Shown here piece by piece: positions 18,831 to 29,346 of a DNA stretch of 64,000 bases. Position 1 is the stretch's first letter. Every line of letters starts with the position of its first letter. The notes under the pieces are model-generated. The model ran no database searches, was not told the origin of the DNA, and saw only the letters and a list, made by a program, of their open reading frames with translations. The stretch comes from Bacillus sp. NEB1478 (GTDB taxonomy: Bacteria > Bacillota > Bacilli > Bacillales > Fictibacillaceae), in assembly GCF_031582965.1 (NCBI RefSeq), contig NZ_CP134049.1, positions 1,612,001 through 1,676,000 of the forward strand, in the 5' to 3' direction. A program made the position numbers and the translations under genes.

Positions 18831-18969
18831 ATTATCGTTTGTATTTCTTTATAATAGGTCAAAATAGATGAAAAGTTCTTTTATTTTCAGGAAACGCTTT
18901 CACAGAGGGTAAGATTACATTCTGCAAGTGAAGTAATACTGATTCTTACTATCTATTAACAGAAAAATA

Positions 18970-18978
18970 TGATATATT
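18970..18978 (+). promoter_or_regulatory. Extended -10 promoter element of accBC
   Basis: TGATATATT is a TGn-extended -10. No convincing -35 is seen 17 bp upstream. The predicted start near 18985 falls in the candidate FapR site. Confidence 0.45.
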
Positions 18979-18984
18979 ACTTTT

Positions 18985-19003
18985 GCTAATACCTAGTCAC
19001 AAT
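18985..19003 (+). promoter_or_regulatory. Candidate FapR operator at the accB start site
   Basis: GCTAATACCTAGTCACAAT agrees at about 14 of 19 positions with the FapR consensus as I recall it (ATTAGTACCTRGTCTTAAT). It includes the central TACCTAGTC. It overlaps the predicted transcription start, where FapR sites usually lie. The consensus is from memory and the 3' half is weak. Confidence 0.4.
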
Positions 19004-19049
19004 AGAAGGTACTAAAATATGTTAAGGATTTTAAAGGAGTCGAAATTTT

Positions 19050-19550
19050 ATGCTAAAAATACAAGAAATCCGTGAATTAATTAAACTAATCGACAAATCA
19101 AGCATTAATGAATTTAAATTTGAAAATGACGGTGCAAAGATTGTTTTGAAAAAGAACAATCTAACAGTATCTTCATATCAGCTGGAAGAATCTCAGGATC
19201 ATCCTGTAGTCCAACAAGCTGCACCTGTTTCTCAAGTACAGGCCGCTGAACCTGCAAAGGCAGAACCTGAAACAAAAAATGAAACGGTAAAAGCAGAAGA
19301 TGACGCTTCTTTACATAAGATTGTATCGCCAATGGTTGGTACTTTTTACGCCTCTCCATCACCAGATGCTGATGTTTTTGTGAAAACAGGTGATCAAGTA
19401 TCCAAAGACAGCATTGTTTGTATTATTGAAGCAATGAAACTGTTCAACGAGATTGAATCAGAAGTAAACGGTGAAATTGTCAAGGTTTTAGTTGATAATG
19501 GACAATTAGTGGAATATGGACAGCCTCTGTTCCTTGTGAAAGCAGAATAG
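19050..19550 (+). CDS. accB: Acetyl-CoA carboxylase biotin carboxyl carrier protein
   Basis: Carries the carboxybiotin arm of acetyl-CoA carboxylase, the first step of fatty acid synthesis. 166 residues: a conserved N-terminal helix ([20 protein letters not shown]), an Ala/Pro/Glu-rich linker at about 50-85, then the biotinyl domain with [10 protein letters not shown] and EAMKLFNE, whose Lys is biotinylated. RBS AAAGGAG. It heads the accB-accC-yqhY operon. Confidence 0.97.
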   Translation: MLKIQEIRELIKLIDKSSINEFKFENDGAKIVLKKNNLTVSSYQLEESQDHPVVQQAAPVSQVQAAEPAKAEPETKNETVKAEDDASLHKIVSPMVGTFYASPSPDADVFVKTGDQVSKDSIVCIIEAMKLFNEIESEVNGEIVKVLVDNGQLVEYGQPLFLVKAE

Positions 19551-19561
19551 GGGGTATATTT

Positions 19562-20920
19562 ATGATTAATAAGCTATTAGTAGCAAACCGTGGTGAGATT
19601 GCAGTACGAATTATTCGAGCGTGCAAAGAGCTGGGTGTTGAAACAGTAGCCGTTTATTCAGAAGCCGACAAGGATGCCTTGCATGTCCGTTTGGCGGATG
19701 AGGCTTATTGTATTGGACCCACTGCTTCAAAAGACAGTTACTTAAATTTTACAAATATAATGAGTGTGGCCACTTTAACCGGTTCTGACGCTATTCACCC
19801 TGGATATGGATTTTTGGCTGAAAATGCTGATTTTGCAGAACTTTGCCGTGAATGCAATGTCACTTTCGTTGGACCTAGTGCAGAAGCCATTAACAAAATG
19901 GGAATAAAAGATGTGGCCAGAGCAACTATGGAAGAAGCTGGAGTACCGATTGTTCCCGGTTCAGACGGGATTATTAGCGGGAAAGAAGAAGCCATTGAAC
20001 TAAGCAATGAAATTGGCTATCCAGTAATTATAAAAGCGACTGCTGGCGGTGGAGGAAAAGGGATTCGAGTTGCAAAGAACGAAGCTGAACTCCTAAAAGG
20101 AATCGCGATCACCCAGCAAGAAGCTGCAACTGCATTTGGGAACCCTGGTGTTTATATCGAAAAATTTATTGAAGATTTCCGTCATGTTGAAATTCAAGTT
20201 TTAGCTGATAATCACGGAAATGTGATTCATTTGGGTGAAAGAGACTGCAGTATTCAAAGACGATTGCAAAAATTGCTCGAAGAAACACCTTCACCTGCTA
20301 TAACACCTGAAAAACGACAAGAGATGGGTGATGCAGCCGTTAAAGCTGCAATGGCTGTACAATACTCAGGTGCAGGAACAGTAGAATTTATTTTTGACCA
20401 TAACACAGGCGAATTTTATTTTATGGAAATGAATACTCGTATTCAAGTTGAACACCCAGTAACTGAGATGGTTACAGGAATAGATCTGATAAAAGAGCAA
20501 ATTAAAGTAGCTTCAGGGGAAAGATTAAAATATCAACAAGAAGATGTTGAATTTAATGGCTGGTCCATTGAGTGCAGAATTAACGCTGAAAACCCGGATA
20601 AAAACTTTATGCCTTCAGCAGGAAAGATTGAAATGTATCTTCCTCCAGGTGGTTTAGGAGTTCGTATCGATTCAGCTGTATACCCTGGCTACACGATTCC
20701 TCCATTTTATGATTCGATGATTGCTAAAGTTATTACCTATGGAAATACTAGGAAAGAAGCTATAGATCGAATGAAGCGCGCGCTCAGTGAATTTGTTATT
20801 GAAGGCGTACACACGACTATCCCTTTCCACATGCGTTTGTTAAACCATGAAACGTTTGTAAATGGAGACTTTAATACTAAGTTTTTAGAAATCCATGATC
20901 TAACATCAAAAAGTAAATAA
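19562..20920 (+). CDS. accC: Biotin carboxylase subunit of acetyl-CoA carboxylase
   Basis: ATP-grasp enzyme that carboxylates biotin on AccB using bicarbonate. 452 residues, full length. Motifs include the N-terminal [21 protein letters not shown] loop [13 protein letters not shown], catalytic [14 protein letters not shown] and the C-terminal YDSMIAKVI. It sits 11 bp after accB. It could also serve the propionyl-CoA carboxylase gene at 52.9 kb, which has no dedicated biotin carboxylase nearby. Confidence 0.97.
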   Translation: MINKLLVANRGEIAVRIIRACKELGVETVAVYSEADKDALHVRLADEAYCIGPTASKDSYLNFTNIMSVATLTGSDAIHPGYGFLAENADFAELCRECNVTFVGPSAEAINKMGIKDVARATMEEAGVPIVPGSDGIISGKEEAIELSNEIGYPVIIKATAGGGGKGIRVAKNEAELLKGIAITQQEAATAFGNPGVYIEKFIEDFRHVEIQVLADNHGNVIHLGERDCSIQRRLQKLLEETPSPAITPEKRQEMGDAAVKAAMAVQYSGAGTVEFIFDHNTGEFYFMEMNTRIQVEHPVTEMVTGIDLIKEQIKVASGERLKYQQEDVEFNGWSIECRINAENPDKNFMPSAGKIEMYLPPGGLGVRIDSAVYPGYTIPPFYDSMIAKVITYGNTRKEAIDRMKRALSEFVIEGVHTTIPFHMRLLNHETFVNGDFNTKFLEIHDLTSKSK

Positions 20921-20939
20921 TTGTACGGAGGTGCATGAG

Positions 20940-21344
20940 ATGAACGAACTATCTTTTGAAATGGAAAGTTATGCTTCTGAATTAGGAAAAGTAGAAATTT
21001 CCCCAGAAGTTATTGAAGTCATTGCAAGTATTGCAGCTTCTGATGTTGATGGTGTTGCTGCGATGAGAGGCAGTTTTGCAAGTGGAGTAGTAGAGCGTTT
21101 AGGAAAGAAATCACATGGCAAGGGTGTAAAAGTTGAATTAACCGAAACGGGTATTTCCATTGATGTATATGTATCCATGAAATATGGCGTTTCAATTCCT
21201 GATGTGGCACAAAAGATTCAGGATCATATCCGACAAGCTCTCTTAGACATGACAGCTCTTGAAGCAACGGATATCAACGTTTTTGTAGTTGGTGTACAGT
21301 TTGAATCAAAAGAAAAACACCAAGAAGCACCTGAAGTTTACTGA
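20940..21344 (+). CDS. yqhY: Asp23/Gls24 (alkaline shock) family protein YqhY
   Basis: 134-residue Asp23/Gls24-domain protein with GKVEISPEVIEVIASIAAS and GVAAMRG, typical of the family. It is always linked to accBC in Bacillales. In B. subtilis its loss perturbs acetyl-CoA carboxylase activity, so a role in ACC control is likely. The ATG at 20940 is favoured because GGAGG ends eight bases upstream. The GTG at 20931 overlaps the binding site. Confidence 0.92.
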   Translation: MNELSFEMESYASELGKVEISPEVIEVIASIAASDVDGVAAMRGSFASGVVERLGKKSHGKGVKVELTETGISIDVYVSMKYGVSIPDVAQKIQDHIRQALLDMTALEATDINVFVVGVQFESKEKHQEAPEVY

Positions 21345-21364
21345 TTAAAAGGAAAATATGCGAA

Positions 21365-21403
21365 AGAGTAGAATTCCTATTGTGGAAATCTACTCTTTTT
21401 TTT
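21365..21403 (+). terminator. Terminator of the acc operon
   Basis: AGAGTAGAATTCC/GGAAATCTACTCT stem and a run of eight T. Confidence 0.9.
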
Positions 21404-21448
21404 CTAAAAAACTGAATGTTTTGAAGGATTTTAGTTGTTTTGTTCGGA

Positions 21449-21478
21449 TTGTAACCTCTGCTCTTAGTATGGTATTAT
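21449..21478 (+). promoter_or_regulatory. Promoter of the nusB-to-yqxC operon
   Basis: TTGTAA, 18 bp, TATTAT, about 40 bp before nusB. It is the only plausible promoter between the acc terminator and nusB. Confidence 0.5.
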
Positions 21479-21519
21479 GCTAGATAGAAATTGTTCGCAA
21501 ATAGAAAGGAAGTCGAAAG

Positions 21520-21915
21520 ATGAAACGTAGACTTGCCAGAGAAAAAGCATTTCAATCGCTTTTTCAAATAGAAGTAAGTGATATTACCGCCGAAGAGGCA
21601 ATGGAACATGTGTTAGATGGTGAACCATCAGATGAATTTTTGGAGAAAATCGTTATAGGAACTGTGGAAAATAAAGAAGAAATCGAACGTTTTCTTACTC
21701 CTTATTTAGAAAAATGGAGCTTTTCTAGACTTGCGAATGTAGAACGTGTTGTTTTGCAAATTGCTGCCTATGAATGGCTGTTTATGGACGATACACCTAA
21801 GAATGTTACGTTAAATGAAGCCATTGAGACTGCAAAAATATTTGGCGGTGAAGAAGCCGGACGTTTTGTAAATGGAGTATTAGGAAAGATCGTTGCTGAA
21901 ATCCGCAAAAAATAA
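21520..21915 (+). CDS. nusB: Transcription antitermination factor NusB
   Basis: Binds boxA RNA with NusE (S10) in rRNA antitermination. 131 residues, all-helical, with RLAREKAFQSLFQIE at the start and LNEAIETAKIFGGEEAGRFVNGVLGKI at the end. RBS GAAAGGAAG. It is first gene of a long operon containing folD, xseAB, ispA, OLE RNA, oapA, dxs and yqxC. Confidence 0.96.
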   Translation: MKRRLAREKAFQSLFQIEVSDITAEEAMEHVLDGEPSDEFLEKIVIGTVENKEEIERFLTPYLEKWSFSRLANVERVVLQIAAYEWLFMDDTPKNVTLNEAIETAKIFGGEEAGRFVNGVLGKIVAEIRKK

Positions 21916-21935
21916 TTTTTTGAGGGGGAAATAGA

Positions 21936-22799
21936 ATGACTGTTTTAGATGGAAAGCAAATTGCAAAAGAGATTAGAGAACAGCTTGCTGAGGAAATAAA
22001 AGTTCTTAAGCAAGAAGGGAATACTCCTGGTTTAGCGGTGATTTTGGTGGGTGACCATCCCGCCAGCCGTTCATATGTCCTTGCTAAGGAAAGAACGTGT
22101 AAAGAACTGGGAATGCACTCAGTTTTGACAGAATTACCAGAAACTATTTCTGAAAGTGATTTATTAGCCTGCATCCAATCCTATAACAGTGATGAACAAA
22201 TTGATGGTATCCTTGTTCAGCTTCCCCTGCCTTCTCATATTAATGAAACAAAAATTATTGAAGCAATAATACCTGAAAAAGATGTGGATGGTTTTCATCC
22301 TATAAATATCGGAAGAATGCACGCAGGTGATAAGCATGCTTTTATACCATGTACCCCGCTCGGAATTTTAGAAATGGTTAAGAAAACCGGGGAAGATATC
22401 TCAGGTAAACATGTTGTGGTTGTGGGCAGAAGTAATTTAGTTGGGAAACCTGCTGGTCAATTGTTTCTTAAAGAAAATGCTACTGTTACTTATTGCCACT
22501 CAAAAACGAAAAATTTAAAAGAACAGACTTTACAAGCTGATATATTAATAGCGGCTGTTGGAAGACCCAATATTATTACAGAAGATATGGTTCGCCCTGG
22601 TGCTGTAGTTATAGATGTAGGTGTCAATAGGCTTGAGAGTGGTAAATTGTGCGGTGATGTTGATTTTGAAGCCATTAAACCAAAAGCAAAACATATAACC
22701 CCAGTTCCAGGTGGAGTCGGACCAATGACAATCACAATGCTTATGAATAATACAGTGCTCGCATCTAAATGGAGAAAGAAGACAAAGGAAGTTCATTAA
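21936..22799 (+). CDS. folD: Bifunctional methylenetetrahydrofolate dehydrogenase/cyclohydrolase
   Basis: Interconverts 5,10-methylene- and 10-formyl-tetrahydrofolate with NADP. 287 residues. Catalytic Tyr/Lys region RSYVLAKERTCKELGM, ILVQLPLPSHI, and the NADP site VVGRSNLVGKPAGQL are intact, with the C-terminal TPVPGGVGPMT. RBS GAGGGGG. Its stop overlaps the xseA start (TAATG). Confidence 0.97.
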   Translation: MTVLDGKQIAKEIREQLAEEIKVLKQEGNTPGLAVILVGDHPASRSYVLAKERTCKELGMHSVLTELPETISESDLLACIQSYNSDEQIDGILVQLPLPSHINETKIIEAIIPEKDVDGFHPINIGRMHAGDKHAFIPCTPLGILEMVKKTGEDISGKHVVVVGRSNLVGKPAGQLFLKENATVTYCHSKTKNLKEQTLQADILIAAVGRPNIITEDMVRPGAVVIDVGVNRLESGKLCGDVDFEAIKPKAKHITPVPGGVGPMTITMLMNNTVLASKWRKKTKEVH

Positions 22800-24184
22800 T
22801 GCAAAACAATCGTTATGTTCCAATTTCTGCTGTTACGCGTTATATTAAAAGGCTTTTTGAAAATGACGGCAATCTGCAAGAAGTTTGGGTTAAGGGTGAG
22901 CTTTCAAATGTGAAGATGCATAGCAGAGGACATCTATATTTCACATTAAAAGATGAACAAAGCAGAGTAAGTGCAGTCATGTTTGCTGGCAATAACAGAT
23001 ATTTGAATTTCCAGCCTGAAGAAGGCATGAAAGTTCTCATTCAAGGCTCATTTTCCGTTTACGAACCACAGGGTCAATACCAGCTTTACGCAAAAACAAT
23101 GCAGCAAGATGGTATCGGTAATTTATTTTTAGCTTATGAAGCTTTGAAAAACAAACTTGAGATTGAGGGCTTATTTGATGTTTCGCGAAAAGGGCAGCTT
23201 CCAAAGTTTCCAGTTCGTATTGGTGTTATTACTTCACCTACAGGAGCAGCAGTCAGAGATATTTTCACGACTATTAAAAGGCGGTTTCCATTAGCTTCAA
23301 TTACATTATTTCCTGTTCTGGTACAAGGTCCAGGAGCCGCACCTTCTATTGTTAAGGCGATCGGTCAAGCGAATAAAGTAAATAAAGCTGATTTGTTAAT
23401 TGTTGGACGCGGCGGCGGATCCATTGAAGAATTGTGGGCATTTAATGAAGAAATAGTAGCGCGGGCTATAGCAAATTCCAATTTGCCAGTAATTTCTGCT
23501 GTAGGTCATGAAACGGATTTTACGATTGCAGACTTTGTTGCTGATTTGAGAGCCCCTACACCTACGGCAGCTGCTGAATTAGCCGTTCCTCACCTCGATG
23601 AATTGGGCGACAGACTTCAGCACAGGAAAGTAAGATTAAAACGGGTTATGGAAGAATATTATTCAGGACAGCAGCAAAACTTAATGCGTCTTCAAAAGTC
23701 CTACGCTTTTAAATATCCAACACAGCTTATTAGACAAAAAGAACAAGAGCTGGACAGGAGTATTGATAAGTTAAAGAAGACAGTGGCGGGTTTTGTAGGA
23801 GAACACCAGAAATATCTTTTGCAAACTGAAAGGCATTTAGCATTATTCTCGCCAGCTGGACAGCTGCAAAAAGCAAGTGAAAAAGTGGAATCTCTGCATA
23901 AAGGATTAATTAAAGAATCAAACAGGTATCTAAAACAGCATCAAACAAATTTCTCTCATAAGATATCTCGGCTATCTTCACTTAATCCATTGGCTATAAT
24001 GGAAAGAGGATACAGTCTAACTTATAAAAAAGGAAAAACTGAACTTGTGAAATCTATTAAACAAGTAAAAACTGGAGAAGCATTAACGATTAAGCTGAAA
24101 GATGGACAAATCGATTGTCATATAATCGGAACGGAGGGATCCTTAAAAAATGGCAGAAAAAACGAGCAAAAAAATGACGTTTGA
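22799..24184 (+). CDS. xseA: Exodeoxyribonuclease VII large subunit
   Basis: Catalytic subunit of the single-strand-specific exonuclease. From ATG 22799 it has 461 residues: an N-terminal OB fold (residues about 1-100, [24 protein letters not shown]), then the catalytic domain with [27 protein letters not shown] and [13 protein letters not shown], and a C-terminal coiled coil. A longer frame from 22769 would overlap folD needlessly. The 3' end overlaps xseB. Confidence 0.96.
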   Translation: MQNNRYVPISAVTRYIKRLFENDGNLQEVWVKGELSNVKMHSRGHLYFTLKDEQSRVSAVMFAGNNRYLNFQPEEGMKVLIQGSFSVYEPQGQYQLYAKTMQQDGIGNLFLAYEALKNKLEIEGLFDVSRKGQLPKFPVRIGVITSPTGAAVRDIFTTIKRRFPLASITLFPVLVQGPGAAPSIVKAIGQANKVNKADLLIVGRGGGSIEELWAFNEEIVARAIANSNLPVISAVGHETDFTIADFVADLRAPTPTAAAELAVPHLDELGDRLQHRKVRLKRVMEEYYSGQQQNLMRLQKSYAFKYPTQLIRQKEQELDRSIDKLKKTVAGFVGEHQKYLLQTERHLALFSPAGQLQKASEKVESLHKGLIKESNRYLKQHQTNFSHKISRLSSLNPLAIMERGYSLTYKKGKTELVKSIKQVKTGEALTIKLKDGQIDCHIIGTEGSLKNGRKNEQKNDV

Positions 24185-24392
24185 GGAAGCTATGGAGCAG
24201 CTCGAGGAGATTGTTGAGAAACTCGAGCAAGGAGATGTTCCTTTGGAAGAAAGTATTGACCTTTATCAGCAAGGCATGAAGCTCTCAAAACTTTGTCATA
24301 CAAAACTTAAGAATGTTGAGAAAAAAATGGATACGATTTTACATGAAGATGGAGAAGAAGAACCCTTCATCATTCAGGAGGAAGATCGTTGA
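24150..24392 (+). CDS. xseB: Exodeoxyribonuclease VII small subunit
   Basis: 80 residues forming a helical hairpin that binds the XseA coiled coil. [23 protein letters not shown] is typical. It overlaps xseA by 35 bp in another frame and overlaps ispA by four bases, so the three are translationally coupled. Confidence 0.96.
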   Translation: MAEKTSKKMTFEEAMEQLEEIVEKLEQGDVPLEESIDLYQQGMKLSKLCHTKLKNVEKKMDTILHEDGEEEPFIIQEEDR

Positions 24393-25270
24393 GCGAATTT
24401 GAACAATATCTTAAACAAAAGAAAAAAATAGTCGAAAACAGGATGATGAATTATTTACAAGAGCTTCATATTCCTGAAACTCTAAAAAAAGCCATGATGT
24501 ACTCTATTAGTGCTGGAGGGAAGAGGCTGCGCCCAATATTATCCCTGTCTGTAGTGGAAGCTTTCCAACATAATCCATTACATGTTCTCGATGCAGCTTG
24601 TGCAATTGAATTCGTCCATACATATTCACTCATTCATGATGATTTGCCTTCCATGGATGATGATGATTATCGAAGGGGTAAATTAACAAGTCATAAAGTA
24701 TTCGGTGAAGCCAATGCTATTTTAGCAGGTGATGCATTATTAACTGAGAGCTTTACACTGATTGCAGAAAATAAGTATCTTAATGCCGATCAAAAGGTCA
24801 AATTAATCTCCCTTCTATCTGTTTCAGCGGGATCTGGTGGTATGGTTGGCGGACAAGTAGAGGATATAGAGGGAGAAAACAGAAAACTTTCCTTGCATGA
24901 ACTTGAGAGTATTCATGAGAAGAAAACTGGAAAAATGCTGGAATGTTCTGTTTTGGCCGGCGGAATTGCGGCTGGTGCCACAGATGATGAGCTTACATAT
25001 TTAAGGAATTATGCAAGGCATATGGGGATCGCTTTCCAAATTCAGGATGACATACTTGATGTTACAGGAAATCAAGAACAACTTGGTAAACCGATAGGCA
25101 GTGATGAGGCAAATAGTAAGACAACATACCCTAAGATTCTTGGTCTCGAAGGTGCAAAGAAAGAAATGGAAAATCACATAGAAATCTCTTTGCAATATTT
25201 AAGGAAAATTAACGCGGATACAGTCATATTAGCTTCTATTGCTGACTACATTATAAAAAGAAACCACTAA
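24389..25270 (+). CDS. ispA: Farnesyl diphosphate synthase
   Basis: Condenses dimethylallyl/geranyl and isopentenyl diphosphates to farnesyl diphosphate. 293 residues. The first Asp-rich motif is [14 protein letters not shown] and the second is [15 protein letters not shown] near residue 45 binds diphosphate. It starts with TTG behind AGGAGGA, overlapping the xseB stop. It is separated from dxs by OLE RNA and oapA. Confidence 0.96.
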   Translation: MSEFEQYLKQKKKIVENRMMNYLQELHIPETLKKAMMYSISAGGKRLRPILSLSVVEAFQHNPLHVLDAACAIEFVHTYSLIHDDLPSMDDDDYRRGKLTSHKVFGEANAILAGDALLTESFTLIAENKYLNADQKVKLISLLSVSAGSGGMVGGQVEDIEGENRKLSLHELESIHEKKTGKMLECSVLAGGIAAGATDDELTYLRNYARHMGIAFQIQDDILDVTGNQEQLGKPIGSDEANSKTTYPKILGLEGAKKEMENHIEISLQYLRKINADTVILASIADYIIKRNH

Positions 25271-25277
25271 AGGATTG

Positions 25278-25306
25278 TTGTTGAGCAATTGTAATTATGG
25301 TATGAT
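25278..25306 (+). promoter_or_regulatory. Internal promoter before OLE RNA
   Basis: TTGTTG, 17 bp, TATGAT, with start expected near 25313, just where the GC-richer structured region begins. It would allow OLE RNA and the downstream genes to be expressed independently of nusB. Confidence 0.5.
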
Positions 25307-25312
25307 ATTATT

Positions 25313-25940
25313 TGCTTTGGAGTGGTGCAGTATTCTAGTCAGCCCCCCATTCCTGAAGGCGGGCCTAAAAATCCGCCAAAGGGCACATCGATGAAGTTCC
25401 TTGTGTTGGCTTGAGGCGCCCAGCCTTGGGTTAACGCTGGGAGTTAAGGTTGAAGGGCGATCCACAATGGCATGTGGGCGATGACCCTTTTTCCGCGGAG
25501 GCCCCCATATTTGCGGTTCGTGTTCAAAAGACCTTACTGCGAAATGGGGTTTGAACCTGCAATGCCGCTTTTCTTGATTTCAGGAAAAGAAAAGGCGAGC
25601 AGCGTAGCCTGCCTTGAGTGGAGCTTGAGGGGATTATGGTGTGAAAAGCCAGTTTCGGTTGGCCGCTGATTTTGAGCTTTATACCATATGAAATCTTCTC
25701 TGCAAAAGAGGCTAGGGAATGTGCAAAAGGCTGTTGAGGAAAACTCCTAGACTGTTCTGTTATTTTGACACCTATTAGGGATTATAGTGCGGACTAAGTG
25801 GTAATCTAGTCTAACGTTTGGTGACAGCGTTAAGAAGAGAATAAAGGGAAACCGCGAATATGGCGACATTTCGTACTCTTCTGGGAAAACCTACTGGACC
25901 TAAGCCGCAGTCTTTACTTAATTTGGTGACCACTCCCTTA
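25313..25940 (+). ncRNA. ole: OLE RNA (ornate large extremophilic RNA)
   Basis: A 700-bp gene-free interval between ispA and a 198-residue membrane protein, inside the isoprenoid operon, is the documented location and size (about 600 nt) of OLE RNA in B. halodurans and relatives. The stretch is markedly GC-richer than its flanks and full of local inverted repeats. It contains TTCTAGTCAGCC near the 5' end and GTCTAACGTTTGGTGACAGC near the 3' end. ORFs inside lack ribosome binding sites. Ends are approximate. The identification rests on location, size, structure and the adjacent oapA, not on a covariance search. Confidence 0.88.
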
Positions 25941-25974
25941 TTACATAAAGTGACCAAAAAAGAAGGAGTTATGC

Positions 25975-26571
25975 ATGAAGACTTCCTTTTCAAAAACACT
26001 CAAATGGAGTACAAGCATTGCCGTTATCACTCTTGTGTTAGCGGCTATTTTTACAGTTGTCTCTTCATTTTTCCTAAATGGTGTTTCTTGGGCCATTGGG
26101 ATGGGAATTGTTTTTTTAATTGTATTAACAGGTGTTATTTTTGATATTATAGGAGTTGCATCCACTGCTGCCAATGAAGTTCCGTTTCATGCAATGGCAT
26201 CTGAAAGGGTGATTGGTGCCAAACACGCAATTTTAATTACAAGAAATGCAGATCGGGTAGCGAACTTTTGCAACGATGTTATCGGTGATATTTCAGGTAT
26301 TGTGAGCGGTACAGCTTCGGCCGCTGTAGTTGCAGAATTAACGATTTCAATCGGAAACAACCCAAGTTCCAATTTGGAATACATCGTTACTATCCTATTT
26401 ACAAGTGTAGTTGCTGCTATTACAGTCGGTGGAAAAGCACTTGGGAAATCATATGCGATTAATCACTCAACCTTTATTATTTTTCAGGTTGGGCGTTTAT
26501 TATATTTCATTGAGGAAAAATTAAGAATTAAACTGCTATCGCCTGCTAAAAAAGAGAAGAAAAGGCGTTAA
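25975..26571 (+). CDS. oapA: OLE-associated membrane protein OapA
   Basis: 198-residue integral membrane protein with about four hydrophobic segments: [57 protein letters not shown] and [18 protein letters not shown] conserved polar cytoplasmic stretch ([23 protein letters not shown]) lies between the second and third, and the tail is basic ([10 protein letters not shown]). OapA binds OLE RNA and brings it to the membrane in B. halodurans. RBS AAGGAG. The stop overlaps an upstream in-frame ATG of dxs. Confidence 0.9.
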   Translation: MKTSFSKTLKWSTSIAVITLVLAAIFTVVSSFFLNGVSWAIGMGIVFLIVLTGVIFDIIGVASTAANEVPFHAMASERVIGAKHAILITRNADRVANFCNDVIGDISGIVSGTASAAVVAELTISIGNNPSSNLEYIVTILFTSVVAAITVGGKALGKSYAINHSTFIIFQVGRLLYFIEEKLRIKLLSPAKKEKKRR

Positions 26572-26591
26572 TGGAAAGAGAGGTTTATTCC

Positions 26592-28490
26592 ATGAAATTG
26601 GAAGATATTCAAAATCCTCATTTTTTAAAAACTTATGAGACTGAAGAATTAAACAAAATTGCAAGTGATATCCGTTCCTTTCTAATTGAAAGACTTTCAG
26701 TTACTGGAGGGCATTTAGGACCAAACTTAGGGGTCGTAGAACTGACTCTTGCCCTTCACAAAGTATTTGATAGTCCGAAAGATAAAATTATTTGGGATGT
26801 TGGGCATCAAGCTTACGTGCATAAAATCCTTACAGGAAGAGCTGCACAATTTGATACATTAAGACAGCATAAAGGGCTATGTGGATTTCCAAAACGGATC
26901 GAAAGTGAACATGATGTATGGGAAACGGGTCATAGCTCCACTTCTCTTTCTGCAGCAATGGGTATGGCTGTTGCGCGGGATTTAAAGAAGTCAGATGATA
27001 AAGTCATTGCTGTAATTGGTGATGGAGCACTTACGGGCGGGATGGCCCTAGAAGCACTAAACCACATTGGGCATGAGAAAAAGGATTTAATCGTTGTATT
27101 AAATGATAACGAAATGTCAATAGCGCCAAACGTAGGTGCCCTTCATAATGTTCTTGGACGAATGAGAACAGCAAGAAAGTACAACAAAGCCAAGGATGAA
27201 TTGGAATCATTGATTCGTAAAATCCCTGCTTTCGGCGGAAAGCTCGCATCAACAGCAGAGCGAGTAAAAGACAGCTTGAAATACTTGCTGGTCTCTGGAA
27301 TGTTCTTTGAAGAACTCGGCTATACGTATCTGGGACCTGTTGATGGACATGATTTGGATGATTTAATTGATAATCTGAAATATGCCAAAAAGACAAAAGG
27401 ACCAGTTATCATTCACGTTCTAACAAAAAAAGGCAAGGGCTACGAGCCGGCGGAACTTGATAAAAATGACAGCTGGCATGGTGTTGGTCCATATAAAATT
27501 GAGTCGGGTCAACAGATTAAGCCAAAGCAAGTCGGTCCTTCTTATAGTGGGGTTGTAAGTAAAACGCTTGAAAAAATTTCTGAGAAAGATGAGCGCGTAG
27601 TCGTCATTACACCAGCAATGACGATAGGATCTAAGCTCGTGGATTATGGGAAAGCTTTTCCTGAAAGATTATTTGATGTCGGAATAGCAGAACAGCATGC
27701 AACAACAATGGCTGCAGGTTTAGCAACCCAAAACATGAAGCCTGTTTTATCGATTTACTCAACTTTTTTACAAAGAGGATATGACCAAGTAGTTCATGAT
27801 GTTGCAAGACAAAATCTGAACGTCTTATTTACCATTGACCGCTCTGGTTTAGTAGGCGCAGATGGTGAAACACATCAAGGAGTATTTGATATTGCCTTCT
27901 TACGCCATATTCCAAATATGGTATTGATGATGGGTAAAGATGAAAACGAACTGCAGAACATGGTTTATTCTGCATTAAAATATGATGATGGCCCTATTGC
28001 TATACGATTTCCTCGAGGAAATGGAATAGGTGTTCCTATGGATGAAGAATTTGAAGATATTCCGATCGGCTCATGGGAAGTTCTTAAAGAGGGCGATGAT
28101 GTTGCTATCCTGACATTTGGAACAACGATACCGATGGCGCTGGAAGCTTGGGAAATACTTGCGAAATCTGGAATTTCAGCTCGTGTTATTAACGCTCGTT
28201 TTATTAAACCGCTTGATACAAAAATGCTGAATTTATTGTATGCGGAAAACATGCCGATTTTAACTCTTGAGGAAGCTGTGCTGCAAGGTGGGTTTGGAAG
28301 CGCAGTACTTGAACATGCATCAGATCATCATGCAAATGCTATAATCGACCGTATGGGTATTCCAGATTGCTTTATTGAACATGGAAGCGTCACAAAGCTT
28401 CTTGAAGAGATTGGTTTAACAACGCCAGATATTGTAGATCGCGTAAAATCTCTCATGAAGAGAAAGACAGAGAAAGGCCTTTTTACATGA
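26592..28490 (+). CDS. dxs: 1-deoxy-D-xylulose-5-phosphate synthase
   Basis: Thiamine diphosphate enzyme that condenses pyruvate and glyceraldehyde 3-phosphate in the first step of the MEP pathway. About 632 residues. ThDP motif [18 protein letters not shown], and transketolase region [16 protein letters not shown]. The ATG at 26592 follows GAGAGG and yields [13 protein letters not shown], which aligns with the B. subtilis start. ATG 26571 overlaps oapA and is less likely. Confidence 0.96.
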   Translation: MKLEDIQNPHFLKTYETEELNKIASDIRSFLIERLSVTGGHLGPNLGVVELTLALHKVFDSPKDKIIWDVGHQAYVHKILTGRAAQFDTLRQHKGLCGFPKRIESEHDVWETGHSSTSLSAAMGMAVARDLKKSDDKVIAVIGDGALTGGMALEALNHIGHEKKDLIVVLNDNEMSIAPNVGALHNVLGRMRTARKYNKAKDELESLIRKIPAFGGKLASTAERVKDSLKYLLVSGMFFEELGYTYLGPVDGHDLDDLIDNLKYAKKTKGPVIIHVLTKKGKGYEPAELDKNDSWHGVGPYKIESGQQIKPKQVGPSYSGVVSKTLEKISEKDERVVVITPAMTIGSKLVDYGKAFPERLFDVGIAEQHATTMAAGLATQNMKPVLSIYSTFLQRGYDQVVHDVARQNLNVLFTIDRSGLVGADGETHQGVFDIAFLRHIPNMVLMMGKDENELQNMVYSALKYDDGPIAIRFPRGNGIGVPMDEEFEDIPIGSWEVLKEGDDVAILTFGTTIPMALEAWEILAKSGISARVINARFIKPLDTKMLNLLYAENMPILTLEEAVLQGGFGSAVLEHASDHHANAIIDRMGIPDCFIEHGSVTKLLEEIGLTTPDIVDRVKSLMKRKTEKGLFT

Positions 28491-29305
28491 AAAAAGAACG
28501 AGTAGATGTTCTGCTTGTGAATCGCGGATTATGTGAAACGAGAGAAAAAGCGAAGAGATCTGTTATGGCAGGACTCGTTTTTTCCGGCACATCACGATTA
28601 GACAAGCCTGGTGAAAAAATTGAATTCGATGCACCATTGCATGTAAAAGGGGATGTTATTCCTTACGTTGGAAGAGGCGGCTTGAAGCTTGAAAAAGCAT
28701 TGAAGGTATTTTCTTTTGATGTAAAAGACAAAATCGGTATGGATATAGGGGCATCAACAGGCGGATTTACGGATTGCGCCCTTCAAAACGGAGCCAGCTA
28801 TATTTATGCGATCGATGTAGGATACAATCAATTAGCTTGGAAACTAAGAAATGATTCACGTGTTGCAGTAATGGAAAGAACAAACTTTCGTTATGTTACA
28901 CCCGACGAGCTGACAAACGGTACTCCTAAGTTTGCAACAATAGATGTTTCTTTTATTTCTCTGCGGATCATCCTGCCTGTTCTAGCGCAGATAATGGATC
29001 AAGGTGAGGTGATTGCACTAATAAAACCTCAGTTTGAGGCAGGTAGAGAAGAAGTTGGGAAAAAGGGCATTGTAAGAGATGAGAAAGTGCATGCAAGAGT
29101 TATCTCTGAGATTGTTGAATATGCAAAAGCAAATGGAATAAATCCTATAGACTTATCTTATTCGCCTATTACTGGCGGCGACGGCAACATAGAATTTTTG
29201 CTTCATGGTGAAGTAAATAAAGAAGAACGAACAGCGATGACTGATGAAAAGATCTCACAAGTTGTTCGTGAAGCTCATGATACATTCAAAAAGGAGCGGG
29301 GATAA
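28487..29305 (+). CDS. yqxC: TlyA-family rRNA (cytidine-2'-O)-methyltransferase / hemolysin-like
   Basis: 272 residues: an S4 RNA-binding domain at about 5-65 ([21 protein letters not shown]), then an FtsJ-like Rossmann methyltransferase with SAM motif [19 protein letters not shown] and catalytic-region [17 protein letters not shown]. In mycobacteria TlyA methylates 16S and 23S rRNA. The target in Bacillus is not settled. Overlaps dxs by four bases. Confidence 0.93.
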   Translation: MKKERVDVLLVNRGLCETREKAKRSVMAGLVFSGTSRLDKPGEKIEFDAPLHVKGDVIPYVGRGGLKLEKALKVFSFDVKDKIGMDIGASTGGFTDCALQNGASYIYAIDVGYNQLAWKLRNDSRVAVMERTNFRYVTPDELTNGTPKFATIDVSFISLRIILPVLAQIMDQGEVIALIKPQFEAGREEVGKKGIVRDEKVHARVISEIVEYAKANGINPIDLSYSPITGGDGNIEFLLHGEVNKEERTAMTDEKISQVVREAHDTFKKERG

Positions 29306-29325
29306 TTCCTCGCTCCTTCTTTGTG
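29290..29325 (+). terminator. Terminator of the nusB-yqxC operon
   Basis: AAGGAGCGGGG/CCTCGCTCCTT hairpin overlapping the yqxC stop. The T tract is imperfect. Confidence 0.7.
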
Positions 29326-29346
29326 TTTCTTTTTTTCTAAATGCTG

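Noticed and set aside
25472..26144. Small ORFs within the OLE region
   Set aside because: No ribosome binding sites or recognisable family, and the region is explained by structured RNA and by oapA in another frame.
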